Assembly: GCA_019459455.1 (NCBI GenBank)
Contig: JAIBEX010000014.1
Span: forward strand, 62,001-126,000
DNA length: 64,000 nucleotides
Reading direction: 5' to 3'
Source of the DNA: Weeksellaceae bacterium
GTDB lineage: Bacteria > Bacteroidota > Bacteroidia > Flavobacteriales > Weeksellaceae
Positions 8,219 to 16,439 of this stretch are shown in pieces (position 1 is the first letter of the stretch; every line of letters begins with the position of its first letter). The translations under genes were made by a program, and so were the position numbers. The notes under the pieces are model-generated. The model did no database searches and was not told the DNA's origin. It saw only the letters and a program-made list of their open reading frames with translations.

Positions 8219-9649
8219 TTAACTATTCCCCGTCAGTTTTTTCAGCATCCCATTAAAAATCAAACCATGAAATGGCAGAACTGAATACCAATACAGCCTT
8301 CCGGACAAACCCAGCGGCCGGAAAGTCGCTTCCTGATGAAGGATTCCGTCTTTGATCCTGAACTCCAGCCAAGCTTCGCCCGGAAGTTTCATTTCGGCAA
8401 AGAGCAGCAAACGTTTTTTCTCTTTATCCGCGTAAAGGACCCGCCAGAAATCTACAGAATCACCTGCTTCCAAATTGTTTAAATTTCTGCGGCCCCGTCT
8501 TAAACCGACGCCGCCAAACAGTTTATCCAGAAAACCCCTTATTTTCCAAAGGAAATCAGCATAATACCATCCGGTCTGTCCACCAATACTGAAAATTCTT
8601 TCCACCGCTGCAGTTTCGTTGTCAACTTTCATCGACCGGACATCTTTGAAGCAGCCTTTGGACGGAACTTCCAGATACTGCCAGACATTTCTGGCGTGGA
8701 AGGAACCTGTAAAAGAATCGTACCAACTGGAAAGCACATCATTCTGTTTTATTTTGTCAAAAGCCTGTCTGATTGCTTCTTTGTAAGAAAAAAGATGGAT
8801 GCCGAGATCTTCTGCTAAAGTGTTCTTCTTTGCAATCACGTCTATTTTCATACTGTCTACCAGATTCTGAGCTAAGGAATAGGTGGTGCTCGTAATGAAA
8901 TAAAGCCAGTAAGATGAAAGCTTGGGCGTCATGATCGGAACCATATAGACATACCTTTTTAAACCGCGGACTTCTGCGTACTGCAAAAGCATTTCTTTGT
9001 ACGTCAGGACATCGGTTCCGGCAATATCATAATTTCTATTGTAAGTAAATTCCTTTCCCAAAACGCCCACCAAAAATTGAATTACGTTACGGATGGCGAT
9101 TGGCTGGGCTTGGGTGCTTAACCATTTAGGCGCGATCATTACCGGCAGTTTTTCTACGAGATCCCGGATGATCTCAAAGGAGGCACTTCCCGATCCTACG
9201 ATTATTGCCGCACGCAGGCTGGTAAGGGCATACCTCTCACTTTGAAGGGATTCCTCAACTTTTTTTCTGGACTGCAGGTGTTTTGAAAGTTTTTCTTCAT
9301 TGATGATTCCGGTCAGGAAAATGACCTGTTTCACAGCAGTTTTTTCGAGCGCGCACTTGAAATTTTCTGCAGAGATTCTTTCCTTTTCTTCAAAATCACC
9401 CTCGTTTGATGACATGGAATGAATGAGATAATAAGCAAAATCCACATCCTGCGGAATATTTTCAAGGGTGGAGGTGTTCAGAAAATCATTCTCAATAATC
9501 TCAAGCTGTTCCAGGTGGTTCTGAAAAAGTTTGGTGCTGAATCTGTTGCGGTCGCGTACGGAACAGACGACAGAATGACCTTCTTCCAGAAGCTGTATGA
9601 GCAAGCGCTTGCCTATGTAGCCGGTTACGCCGGTGAGAAAGATTTTCAT
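8219..9649 (-). CDS. SDR-family NAD(P)-binding protein with C-terminal DUF2867 domain
   Basis: The 476-residue protein has two parts. Residues 1 to about 300 form an atypical SDR/NmrA-like Rossmann domain (TGVTGYIGKRLL at 6-17, then DFAYYLIHSMSSNEGDF). Residues from about 325 to the end match DUF2867 by pattern (SFHARNVWQYLEVPS..., WRVLYADKEKKRLLLFAEMKLPGEAWLEF). Similar two-domain proteins occur beside photolyases and carotenoid genes in several light-induced clusters; that is recalled, not searched. Its ATG overlaps the stop of the SRPBCC gene by 4 bp (ATGA), so it is the last gene of the leftward crt operon. Its substrate is unknown. Confidence 0.8.
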   Translation of the reverse strand: MKIFLTGVTGYIGKRLLIQLLEEGHSVVCSVRDRNRFSTKLFQNHLEQLEIIENDFLNTSTLENIPQDVDFAYYLIHSMSSNEGDFEEKERISAENFKCALEKTAVKQVIFLTGIINEEKLSKHLQSRKKVEESLQSERYALTSLRAAIIVGSGSASFEIIRDLVEKLPVMIAPKWLSTQAQPIAIRNVIQFLVGVLGKEFTYNRNYDIAGTDVLTYKEMLLQYAEVRGLKRYVYMVPIMTPKLSSYWLYFITSTTYSLAQNLVDSMKIDVIAKKNTLAEDLGIHLFSYKEAIRQAFDKIKQNDVLSSWYDSFTGSFHARNVWQYLEVPSKGCFKDVRSMKVDNETAAVERIFSIGGQTGWYYADFLWKIRGFLDKLFGGVGLRRGRRNLNNLEAGDSVDFWRVLYADKEKKRLLLFAEMKLPGEAWLEFRIKDGILHQEATFRPLGLSGRLYWYSVLPFHGLIFNGMLKKLTGNS

Positions 9650-10131
9650 GGCTGCAGGATTTTTTCTAAGATCTTGTATCGGCTTTCAAAAATGGTTCTT
9701 ACTTTATTTTTGACCGGCGTTCCCGCAATTAAATCTCCCAAAATCCCGAAAGGCAGCTTGAAATTCACGATGTCCGTCATTTTAACTTTACCGTCCGAGG
9801 TTTCTTCGAAATGATGTTCGTGGTGCCACATGGCATACGGACCGAAACGCTGTTCATCCACAAAAAACTTTTCTTTAACCAAATGGGTTATTTCGGTGAT
9901 CCAGTTGTTCTTAATAAAAGGAAGAATACCTATTTTATAGGTAATGATCTGTCCCTGGTAGGTCTCCGAACCCGGACTGTTGGTGATATGGAAATTCATT
10001 TCGTCCGGTGTGATTTTATCCAGATTGGTGGGAACGGTAAAAAAGTCCCAAGCCTTTTCCAGCGACAGAGGCAGAATCTGTTCAGAAGTTAAGGTATAGA
10101 TTCCGGACTGTTTGTTAATGTTAATTTTCAT
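9646..10131 (-). CDS. SRPBCC-family (START-like) ligand-binding protein
   Basis: The 161-residue protein has the pattern of a polyketide-cyclase/START-like fold. The N-terminal strand reads YTLTSEQILPLSLEKAWDFFTVPTNLDKITP, with LPFIKNNWITEITHLVKEKFFVDEQRFGPYAMWHHEHHFEE in the middle. These small proteins bind hydrophobic molecules in a deep cavity. It overlaps the lycopene cyclase gene upstream by 11 bp and the SDR-DUF2867 gene downstream by 4 bp, so translation is probably coupled. A role with carotenoid or membrane-lipid ligands is inferred from position only. Confidence 0.8.
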   Translation of the reverse strand: MKININKQSGIYTLTSEQILPLSLEKAWDFFTVPTNLDKITPDEMNFHITNSPGSETYQGQIITYKIGILPFIKNNWITEITHLVKEKFFVDEQRFGPYAMWHHEHHFEETSDGKVKMTDIVNFKLPFGILGDLIAGTPVKNKVRTIFESRYKILEKILQP

Positions 10132-10846
10132 GATTTAACGTTGGTGTTGAAGGATAATTCGATTTTTTCTTTAGATATTCAAACAACAGGATGATGCTGT
10201 ACAGAAGGGTAAAACAGTAAAAGCTGTCTTCCAGCGGCATCGTTCCCACACGGATTCCCAGGTTTTCGGCATTATCATAAAACACCACAGGATTTTCGGA
10301 GTAATTTCCTGTCAGCGCATTATTCACAAAATAAAAAGGAATGTAAATCACAATAAAACTGAGGTAAAAACGCTGCGCATCTTTAAGTTTATGAATGATC
10401 TGCAACAGCATGAGGACAGCAAAAAGACCGAAGCTGCAGACGGTGTAGATTTTATCATAATTAAATAACGCGACCAAAAAACCCAATACAAAGAGTACGT
10501 AAGTAATCCACTGTGTTATTTTTTCATTCAACATTAGCTTTGGAAGGAAATACTCCAAAGCATAATGGATAAAGACACTGGCGTAAGGAATCAGCAGAAA
10601 AAACAGATACTCCTCCAGCGGCATTCCGATAATCCTGAATCCGATTAAATACTGGTCGTTGAACCCCCAGACATTCATATACGTGAAGTAAATGTCCCAG
10701 GCGATAAAGAATAAACCTACAAGCAAAATTGAGGTAAAAAAAGGTTTCCAGTATTGGATAAAATGCATCCTTTTACGCTCAAAACTGAAAAGGAATGGCA
10801 CAGTAAAACTAAAAAGATCCAGCAAAAGATAATAGTAAGACTCCAA
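10121..10846 (-). CDS. Lycopene cyclase, membrane CrtYc/CrtYd-type fusion
   Basis: The 241-residue integral membrane protein has about seven hydrophobic segments. The signature PLEE/PLED motif of heterodimer-type lycopene beta-cyclases occurs twice, at residues 76-79 (GMPLEEYLFF) and 204-207 (GTMPLEDSFY). This indicates a natural fusion of the CrtYc and CrtYd halves, as in Bacteroidota, archaea and fungi. The enzyme closes beta rings on lycopene to give beta-carotene. It follows crtZ by 11 bp and overlaps the SRPBCC gene by 11 bp. The calls of crtI, crtB and crtZ upstream make the assignment secure. Confidence 0.9.
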   Translation of the reverse strand: MESYYYLLLDLFSFTVPFLFSFERKRMHFIQYWKPFFTSILLVGLFFIAWDIYFTYMNVWGFNDQYLIGFRIIGMPLEEYLFFLLIPYASVFIHYALEYFLPKLMLNEKITQWITYVLFVLGFLVALFNYDKIYTVCSFGLFAVLMLLQIIHKLKDAQRFYLSFIVIYIPFYFVNNALTGNYSENPVVFYDNAENLGIRVGTMPLEDSFYCFTLLYSIILLFEYLKKKSNYPSTPTLNHEN

Positions 10847-10857
10847 ACCGGCTGTTT

Positions 10858-11325
10858 TTAGGAGGTTGACAATTTGGCTTCGCGGAAATATTTAAGAGGC
10901 ACGAAGAGCATACCGAAACATTCTCCGTGCTCCTTATCCAAATGCTTGTGATGTATTTTGTGTGCTTTTCTTAACCCGCGGAAATACCAGTTGTTGGTCT
11001 TGTCAAACCATTTGAACCGGCGGTGTATTAAAACATCGTGAACCAAAAAATAGGATATGCCATAAAATAAAACGCCCAAACCGACGAAAAACATCCAGTT
11101 AAGACCGTTCCAGGTTCCAAAATAACACAGTAAGATACAGGGAACCGCAAAAACCACGAAAAAGAAATCATTTTTTTCAAAAACGTGCGGGTAACCCGGC
11201 TGGTGGTGGTCTTCGTGAAAATACCAACCGAGACCGTGCATGATGTATTTGTGCGTGAGCCAGGTAACGCCTTCCATTGTTACATAAGTGCCCAAAGTAA
11301 TCAATATATAAAGTACAGCTTCCAT
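10858..11325 (-). CDS. crtZ: Beta-carotene hydroxylase
   Basis: The 155-residue membrane di-iron hydroxylase should convert beta-carotene to cryptoxanthin and zeaxanthin. The histidine clusters that bind iron are complete: His25/His30 (HKYIMH), His37/His40/His41 (HEDHH), His96/His101 (HDVLIH) and His122/His125/His126/His128 (HKIHHKH). Four hydrophobic stretches anchor it in the membrane. It lies 3 bp after the hypothetical secreted protein gene and 11 bp before the cyclase. No ketolase gene (crtW) is in the operon, so the expected end product of this locus is zeaxanthin unless enzymes elsewhere act on it. Confidence 0.93.
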   Translation of the reverse strand: MEAVLYILITLGTYVTMEGVTWLTHKYIMHGLGWYFHEDHHQPGYPHVFEKNDFFFVVFAVPCILLCYFGTWNGLNWMFFVGLGVLFYGISYFLVHDVLIHRRFKWFDKTNNWYFRGLRKAHKIHHKHLDKEHGECFGMLFVPLKYFREAKLSTS

Positions 11326-11328
11326 TCT

Positions 11329-11787
11329 TTACAGTTTTAAATGCATCTTAATTCTTTTAATAAGATCCTGGTCTTTCGATTTTTTATATTCTGCTAAAAT
11401 ATATTTCCGGTCGCTGCTGATGTTCTGACTGTAATTTAATATGCCGGGCGTCTGCTCCTGGGATATGTAGCGCATAAATCTGATTTCCAAATTATGAGGA
11501 TCACTTTTCACTGCATTTTCAAGAGCCCTTTTTCCTTTGTTAAAATACGAATATTTACTTATAGGATTCATTGCATGTTTTGCCATAAAAAAGTTTCCAA
11601 CGGCAAAAAAAGCCTCGTAGATAGGTTTGCCGGTCCTGTCGAAAGCCCGTTTTGAACTTTCCAGCAGCGTTTTGGAGGCGACAGGAGAATCTTCACCTTT
11701 CTGTAAAAGGAACCGGTAGTCCGCCAGTGTCTGCGCATTGAGCAGCATTACAAAAGTGAGAAAAAGGGTAAATAATAGTCTCTTCAT
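11329..11787 (-). CDS. Hypothetical secreted helical protein in the carotenoid operon
   Basis: The 152-residue protein begins with a signal peptide (MKRLLFTLFLTFVMLLNAQ). The rest looks all-helical, with TPR-like spacing in segments such as YFNKGKRALENAVKSDPHNL. No known domain was identified with certainty. Its start codon shares one base with the crtB stop (TAATG) and its stop lies 3 bp before the crtZ start, so it is firmly embedded between biosynthetic genes. A carotenoid-handling or envelope role is only inferred from this place. Confidence 0.75.
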   Translation of the reverse strand: MKRLLFTLFLTFVMLLNAQTLADYRFLLQKGEDSPVASKTLLESSKRAFDRTGKPIYEAFFAVGNFFMAKHAMNPISKYSYFNKGKRALENAVKSDPHNLEIRFMRYISQEQTPGILNYSQNISSDRKYILAEYKKSKDQDLIKRIKMHLKL

Positions 11788-12638
11788 TATATTCGTACGA
11801 GGTTTAAGTTTTTATTCAGCATCATCTCTCCGAAAAGATATATTTTTCTGGCATTTGAAACGCGGATTCTTTTGGTAAGAAGCAGTGCCGGATCGGTCTT
11901 TCTTATCTTCTTAAACAGATTGATATAATACTTGTACGCCATGAACACCGCAAGTCTGCTGGATATAGGCAGCATCTTAATGCCGATGAATGCGTGGGCA
12001 AAGTCTTTGGCGATGTCTTTTTCGATCTCTTTTTTGTCTTCCGAATTGAATTTACTGAAATCTACATTCGGAAAGTAAGTGCGGTTCAGGTCATTAAAAT
12101 CTGCACTGATGTCCCGTAAAAAATTGATTTTCTGAAATGCGGCACCCAAACTCTGTGCGTAAGGTTTCAGTCTTTCATATTCTTCCACTTCACCATTTAC
12201 AAATACCTTCAGGCACATCAGTCCTACCACTTCGGCAGAACCGTAAATGTACTCATTGTATTTTTCGTCGTTTAAACCCTTAATCTCACCCAGATCCATC
12301 TTCATGGAATGCAGAAAAGCATCCACCAAATGCTGCGGGATCTTCTTCTCTCTCTGGGTTACACAGAAGGAATGAAGAATTGGGTTCAGCGAAATGCCGA
12401 TTTCCAAGGCATACCGATAGTTCTGTTCGAATTCATCCATCAGTTTTGCCTTGTCAAAATCGTGGAACGTGTCTACAATTTCATCGGCAAAACGCACAAA
12501 GCCATATATATTGTAAATATGCTGCCTGATTTCGGGCTTGAAGAGCGTAGAGGCTCTTGAAAATGAGGTGCTGTATTTTTCGGTCACCATTTTCGAGGAA
12601 AGTCCGCAGACTTTATTAAAAATTTCCAGGTTATTCAT
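11787..12638 (-). CDS. crtB: Phytoene synthase (squalene/phytoene synthase family)
   Basis: The 283-residue enzyme condenses two geranylgeranyl diphosphates head-to-head to phytoene. Both aspartate-rich diphosphate/Mg-binding motifs are present: DEIVD at 52-56, and DISAD at 176-180 within LRDISADFNDLNRTYFP. The YxxxFxxA-like region around KYSTSFSRAS also fits. It follows crtI by 12 bp and shares a base with the next gene. No geranylgeranyl diphosphate synthase (crtE) is in the operon, so the substrate must come from a prenyl synthase encoded elsewhere. Confidence 0.95.
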   Translation of the reverse strand: MNNLEIFNKVCGLSSKMVTEKYSTSFSRASTLFKPEIRQHIYNIYGFVRFADEIVDTFHDFDKAKLMDEFEQNYRYALEIGISLNPILHSFCVTQREKKIPQHLVDAFLHSMKMDLGEIKGLNDEKYNEYIYGSAEVVGLMCLKVFVNGEVEEYERLKPYAQSLGAAFQKINFLRDISADFNDLNRTYFPNVDFSKFNSEDKKEIEKDIAKDFAHAFIGIKMLPISSRLAVFMAYKYYINLFKKIRKTDPALLLTKRIRVSNARKIYLFGEMMLNKNLNLVRI

Positions 12639-12650
12639 AGTTATGTGTTT

Positions 12651-14120
12651 TTAGAACAGTTGGTGTTTATTTTTAAGAATATAGTCTGTAACTACTTTTC
12701 CCGAAATCAAAGCCGGGGGAACTCCGGGCCCGGGAACCGTAAGCTGGCCGGTGTAAAAGAGATTCTTGATTTTCTTATTGGTGATACTAGGCCTCAACAC
12801 TGATGTCTGCAGCAAAGTATTCGCTAAACCATACGCATTTCCGCGGCAGGAATAATAACGTTCTTTAAAATCCTGAACCCCGAAACTTTTTTTAACGATC
12901 ACGGAATCCCGAAGATTTTCACCCGTGTTTTTTTCAATACGATCCATGATGATCTCAAAATAGCGGTCATGGATTTCTTCTGAATCCTTTAAATCTACAG
13001 CAACGGGAATAAGGAAAAACCCGACTTCCTTGCCTTCCGGACAAAGGTCTGCATCGGTTTTACTGGAGAAATTAGCATAAAAAAGCGGTTTTTCCGGTAA
13101 TGTTTTGGTGTCGTAAATCTCTTCTGCATGACGTTTAAAATCAGTATCAAAAAATAAGTTGTGATGCTGAAGCTGCGGAACTTTTCTGTCAAAGGCCACA
13201 TAATATAAAAAGGAAGACGGAGCGAAGGTTTTCTTCTGCCAGTAATCCGGGGTGTAATTCTGTTCTGTAGATTTCAGCAAGGTTTCGGTATGCGCATAAT
13301 CTGCTCCGGAAATTATGAGGTCTGCTTCAAAAGTACCATTTTCAGTAATAACTGCTTTCGCACTATTGCCTTCTGTACGGATTTCTGTAACTTCTTCATT
13401 TACCAGAAAGGTCACGCCTAATTCTTCGGCTAATTTCTGCATCCCTTTCGCCACCGCATTGAATCCCCCTTTTGGATACCAGGTTCCCATACCGAAATCA
13501 GCGTGGTTCATAAAATTATAGAAAGCAGGCGTGTTGTTGGGTTTCGCGCCTAAAAATAAAACCGGAAATTCTAAAATGCTTCTGAGTTTAGGGTTCTTAA
13601 TGTTTTTCCGGACGGTTTCGGAGATGTTCTGGACAAAGAGTGGAAGCCGTTTTGCAGTTTCTACGCTCACCAACTCCAAAATGGATTTTCCCGGGTTGTA
13701 TACGAGATCCTTCATGGCGATTTCGTAATTGGCTTTGGCTTTCTTCATGAAATCCTGTAAATGTTTACCACTGCCCTTTTCAATTTTTTCAAAAGTTTCT
13801 ATAATTTCTTCCAGCCTGTCAGAAATATCTATAAAATCATTTTTTCCAAAATAGACGCGGTAACCCGGCGAAAGTTTCTCCAAGCTGTAATGATCTGAAA
13901 CTTTTTTTCCAAAATCTCCGAAAAAACGTTCAAAAATATCGGGCATCCAGTACCAACTTGGACCCATATCAAACTTAAACCCATCAATTTCAAGCAGGGA
14001 AGCACGCCCGCCAACCTGTTCATTCTTTTCAAGGACAGTCACCTGAAAGCCCGCCTTAGCCATATAACAGGCGGATGCAAGTGATGAAAATCCTGAACCA
14101 ATAATGATGACTTTTTTCAT
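12651..14120 (-). CDS. crtI: Phytoene desaturase (CrtI type)
   Basis: The 489-residue FAD-dependent desaturase converts phytoene to lycopene. The N-terminal dinucleotide fold (IIGSGFSSLASACYMAKAGFQVTVLEKN at about 5-32) and the family C-terminal signature (NLFYTGQLTVPGPGVPPALISGKVV) are clear, and the length is typical. It is the first gene of the leftward operon, with its ATG at 14118-14120. A -7 box is centred 20 bp upstream, so the leader would be very short. Confidence 0.95.
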   Translation of the reverse strand: MKKVIIIGSGFSSLASACYMAKAGFQVTVLEKNEQVGGRASLLEIDGFKFDMGPSWYWMPDIFERFFGDFGKKVSDHYSLEKLSPGYRVYFGKNDFIDISDRLEEIIETFEKIEKGSGKHLQDFMKKAKANYEIAMKDLVYNPGKSILELVSVETAKRLPLFVQNISETVRKNIKNPKLRSILEFPVLFLGAKPNNTPAFYNFMNHADFGMGTWYPKGGFNAVAKGMQKLAEELGVTFLVNEEVTEIRTEGNSAKAVITENGTFEADLIISGADYAHTETLLKSTEQNYTPDYWQKKTFAPSSFLYYVAFDRKVPQLQHHNLFFDTDFKRHAEEIYDTKTLPEKPLFYANFSSKTDADLCPEGKEVGFFLIPVAVDLKDSEEIHDRYFEIIMDRIEKNTGENLRDSVIVKKSFGVQDFKERYYSCRGNAYGLANTLLQTSVLRPSITNKKIKNLFYTGQLTVPGPGVPPALISGKVVTDYILKNKHQLF

Positions 14121-14491
14121 ACCTATTTTATTGGTACAAAACTATACTTTTAATTTTATAATAGAAATATTTTGTACTATATTTGCAATACAATTTATCA
14201 ATGATCACCATTTGCAACACGCAACATCAAAACTATTTTCTGTAGCGAAAGCCGCTTTCAGGAATGTACTGTAATCTATATCATAGAAACATTGGTGCAA
14301 ATCCCGACACCCAAATATCTCGCCAGTTAATGGTGTGTGAATTTTACGGTCATTTTATTCCGCAGATTTAGTGATAAAAGTATCTTTGCACAACAGGAAG
14401 CAAGTGCATAATGGGGTCAAACATCCTGGGCAGGTTCAGGGGTTTTAAAATGTAAATGAACCGGGTCCAGATAACAAAATTAAAGAAAACC
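14121..14491. promoter_or_regulatory. Divergent regulatory region between crtI and the MarR gene
   Basis: This 371-bp stretch has no convincing gene. Its left part carries GTACAAAA (14134-14141) and the exact inverse TTTTGTAC (14170-14177), 28 bp apart. The left arm overlaps a leftward -7 box TAGTTTTG (14137-14144, minus strand) for crtI. Just right of the right arm is a rightward -7 box TATATTTG (14178-14185), and a second rightward box TATCTTTG lies at 14381-14388. No good TTG at -33 accompanies them. A short hairpin (GAAAG-CCG-CTTTC) occurs near 14250. The symmetry suggests one regulator, most simply the adjacent MarR protein, acting on both directions; this is inference. Confidence 0.55.
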
Positions 14492-15133
14492 ATGGAATTA
14501 CATTTAATTATTGATATTTTAACAGAACTGGATAGTTTTCAGAAAAATCACCCCAACAGCCAACCGAGTCTGGAGGATTTCCGGCTTTACCTGAACCAGA
14601 AAGCATACGAAAAGGAAAATCCGAGAAATTTAACCGAAAAGTTTGATCTTGAGGTTTTCGACCTGGAAAATGAAATCGCTAAACAGGTGATTATGCTGGG
14701 ACGGTATTCTAAACAGCTCATCAGGAAATCACTTGAAAATCATCCGGATTTGGTGAACGAAGATTTCACTTATCTTTTCAGGATGATGGATTACGATAGC
14801 CTGACCAAAATGCAGCTGATTGAAAAAAACGCACACGAAAAACAAACCGGCATCGAAATCATCAAACGTTTGGTAAAAAATGGTTTGTTGGCCGAAAGTC
14901 CGGATGAACACGACAAAAGAAGTACGCGGATTGCCGCAACTGCAAAAGGGAAAAAGGTTTTTTTAGAGTCAATGCAGGATATCACTGTTGTTTCCAAAAT
15001 TATGTGCGGACAACTTACCACCAAAGAAAAGGAAACCTTACTGAACTCGCTGAAGAAACTCAACACATTTCATCATACCGTTTATTCGAATTTCAAAAAT
15101 GAGAACACCTCCGAAATTCTGAAATTACTTTAA
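14492..15133 (+). CDS. MarR-type winged-helix transcriptional regulator
   Basis: From the ATG at 14492 (preceded by the purine-rich TAAAGAAAAC) the protein has 213 residues; an in-frame ATG at 14456 would add 12 residues. The C-terminal two thirds match a MarR domain. The wing region reads LVKNGLLAESPDEHDKRSTRIAATAKGKKVF, with the D-x-R-S/T-x-x-x-x-T-x-x-G pattern typical of the family. The N-terminal 60 residues are an added helical segment. It ends 1 bp before the photolyase start, so the two are co-transcribed, and it is divergent from the carotenoid operon. MarR proteins beside crt genes, such as CrtR of Corynebacterium, repress carotenogenesis; the same role is inferred here. Confidence 0.85.
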   Translation: MELHLIIDILTELDSFQKNHPNSQPSLEDFRLYLNQKAYEKENPRNLTEKFDLEVFDLENEIAKQVIMLGRYSKQLIRKSLENHPDLVNEDFTYLFRMMDYDSLTKMQLIEKNAHEKQTGIEIIKRLVKNGLLAESPDEHDKRSTRIAATAKGKKVFLESMQDITVVSKIMCGQLTTKEKETLLNSLKKLNTFHHTVYSNFKNENTSEILKLL

Positions 15134-15134
15134 T

Positions 15135-16439
15135 ATGCCTCAAAAATTATCCGTTTTTTGGTTCAGAAGAGACTTAAGGCTGACCGATAATCATGGATTA
15201 TATAAAGCCTTAATTTCAGGAAATAAGGTATTGCCGATCTTTATCTTCGACACCGAAATTCTTGAGAAGCTTGAAAACAAGGCAGACCGCAGAGTCGATT
15301 TTATTGTTCAGGCTCTCAAAAAAATTAATGCAGAACTGGAGGAAACCGGAAAATCCATTACAATTTTTCATGGTAAACCTTTAGAAATTTTTAAAGATCT
15401 GATTGCAACTTATAATGTAGAAAAGGTTCTCTGCAATGAAGATTACGAACCTTCTGCCATTAAAAGGGACGCCGCTGTTAAAGACTTTTTACACAAAAAA
15501 AATATAGAATTTCATTCGTACAAAGATCAGGTTCACTTTCATAAAGATGAAATACTGAAAGCGGATCAAACTCCTTACACGGTTTACACGCCCTATTCAA
15601 AACAATGGCATTCAAAATATAATTCGGAGGAAAAACCACATTATCCTTCCGAAGATTTTCTCCAAAACTTAGAAATTGTTGAAAAACAAAATCTTTCATT
15701 GGAAATGATTGGCTTCAAGTCTACGGGTCTCCAGTTTCAAAGTCCTGAAATCAATACCATAATTCTAAAAAACTACCACGAAACCCGGAATTTTCCGGCT
15801 ACCAGGACCTCGGAGATGAGTGTGCATTTACGGTTCGGAACCATCAGCGTCCGTGAACTCGGCAAAACCGCAGCAGCACTCAACGAAACTTATCTGAAAG
15901 AGTTGATTTGGCGGGAGTTTTTCATGCAAATTCTCTATCATTTTCCCAAAGTGATGCATCAGTCTTTCAAACCAAAATACGACCGGATTCCGTGGCTTTA
16001 TGATGAAGAAAGTTTTAGAAAATGGCAGGAAGGAAAAACCGGATTTCCCATCGTTGATGCCGGAATGCGTGAACTGAACGAAACCGGGCTGATGCATAAC
16101 CGGGTAAGAATGGTTTGCGCCAGTTTTCTCATTAAACATTTGCTGACTGACTGGAGAATTGGCGAAGCGTATTTCGCGGAAAAACTTTTGGATTATGATT
16201 TGTCTTCCAATAACGGAAACTGGCAGTGGACGGCAGGATCCGGCTGTGATGCGGCACCGTATTTCAGGGTTTTCAATCCCGAGGAGCAACAGAAAAAATT
16301 TGATCCCGATTTTATTTATATTAAAAAATGGGTAAAGGAATTTGGGACTGCAGCATATCCAAAACCAATGATTGACCACCGATTTGCACGAGAAAGAGCC
16401 CTGGAAAAGTATAAAAACGCATTACAGGAAAATTTTTAA
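15135..16439 (+). CDS. phr: Deoxyribodipyrimidine photolyase / cryptochrome family (class I type)
   Basis: The 434-residue flavoprotein should repair UV-induced cyclobutane dimers using blue light. The N-terminal alpha/beta domain (SVFWFRRDLRLTDNHGL at 6-22) binds the antenna cofactor. The C-terminal domain carries FAD-binding signatures: LIWREFFMQILYHFP, GFPIVDAGMRELNETGLMHNRVRM and NNGNWQWTAGSGCDAAPYFRVFNP. It is translationally close to the MarR gene and overlaps the convergent lipid-kinase gene by 4 bp. With the divergent carotenoid operon it makes a light-damage defence region. Confidence 0.93.
   Translation: MPQKLSVFWFRRDLRLTDNHGLYKALISGNKVLPIFIFDTEILEKLENKADRRVDFIVQALKKINAELEETGKSITIFHGKPLEIFKDLIATYNVEKVLCNEDYEPSAIKRDAAVKDFLHKKNIEFHSYKDQVHFHKDEILKADQTPYTVYTPYSKQWHSKYNSEEKPHYPSEDFLQNLEIVEKQNLSLEMIGFKSTGLQFQSPEINTIILKNYHETRNFPATRTSEMSVHLRFGTISVRELGKTAAALNETYLKELIWREFFMQILYHFPKVMHQSFKPKYDRIPWLYDEESFRKWQEGKTGFPIVDAGMRELNETGLMHNRVRMVCASFLIKHLLTDWRIGEAYFAEKLLDYDLSSNNGNWQWTAGSGCDAAPYFRVFNPEEQQKKFDPDFIYIKKWVKEFGTAAYPKPMIDHRFARERALEKYKNALQENF

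Noticed and set aside
14121-14491. tRNA or riboswitch in the crtI-marR gap
   Set aside because: No cloverleaf, CCA end or recognisable riboswitch core; only a 5-bp hairpin and the inverted repeat.
15828-16379. 183-codon minus-strand frame in the photolyase gene
   Set aside because: Antisense shadow of highly conserved FAD-binding motifs.
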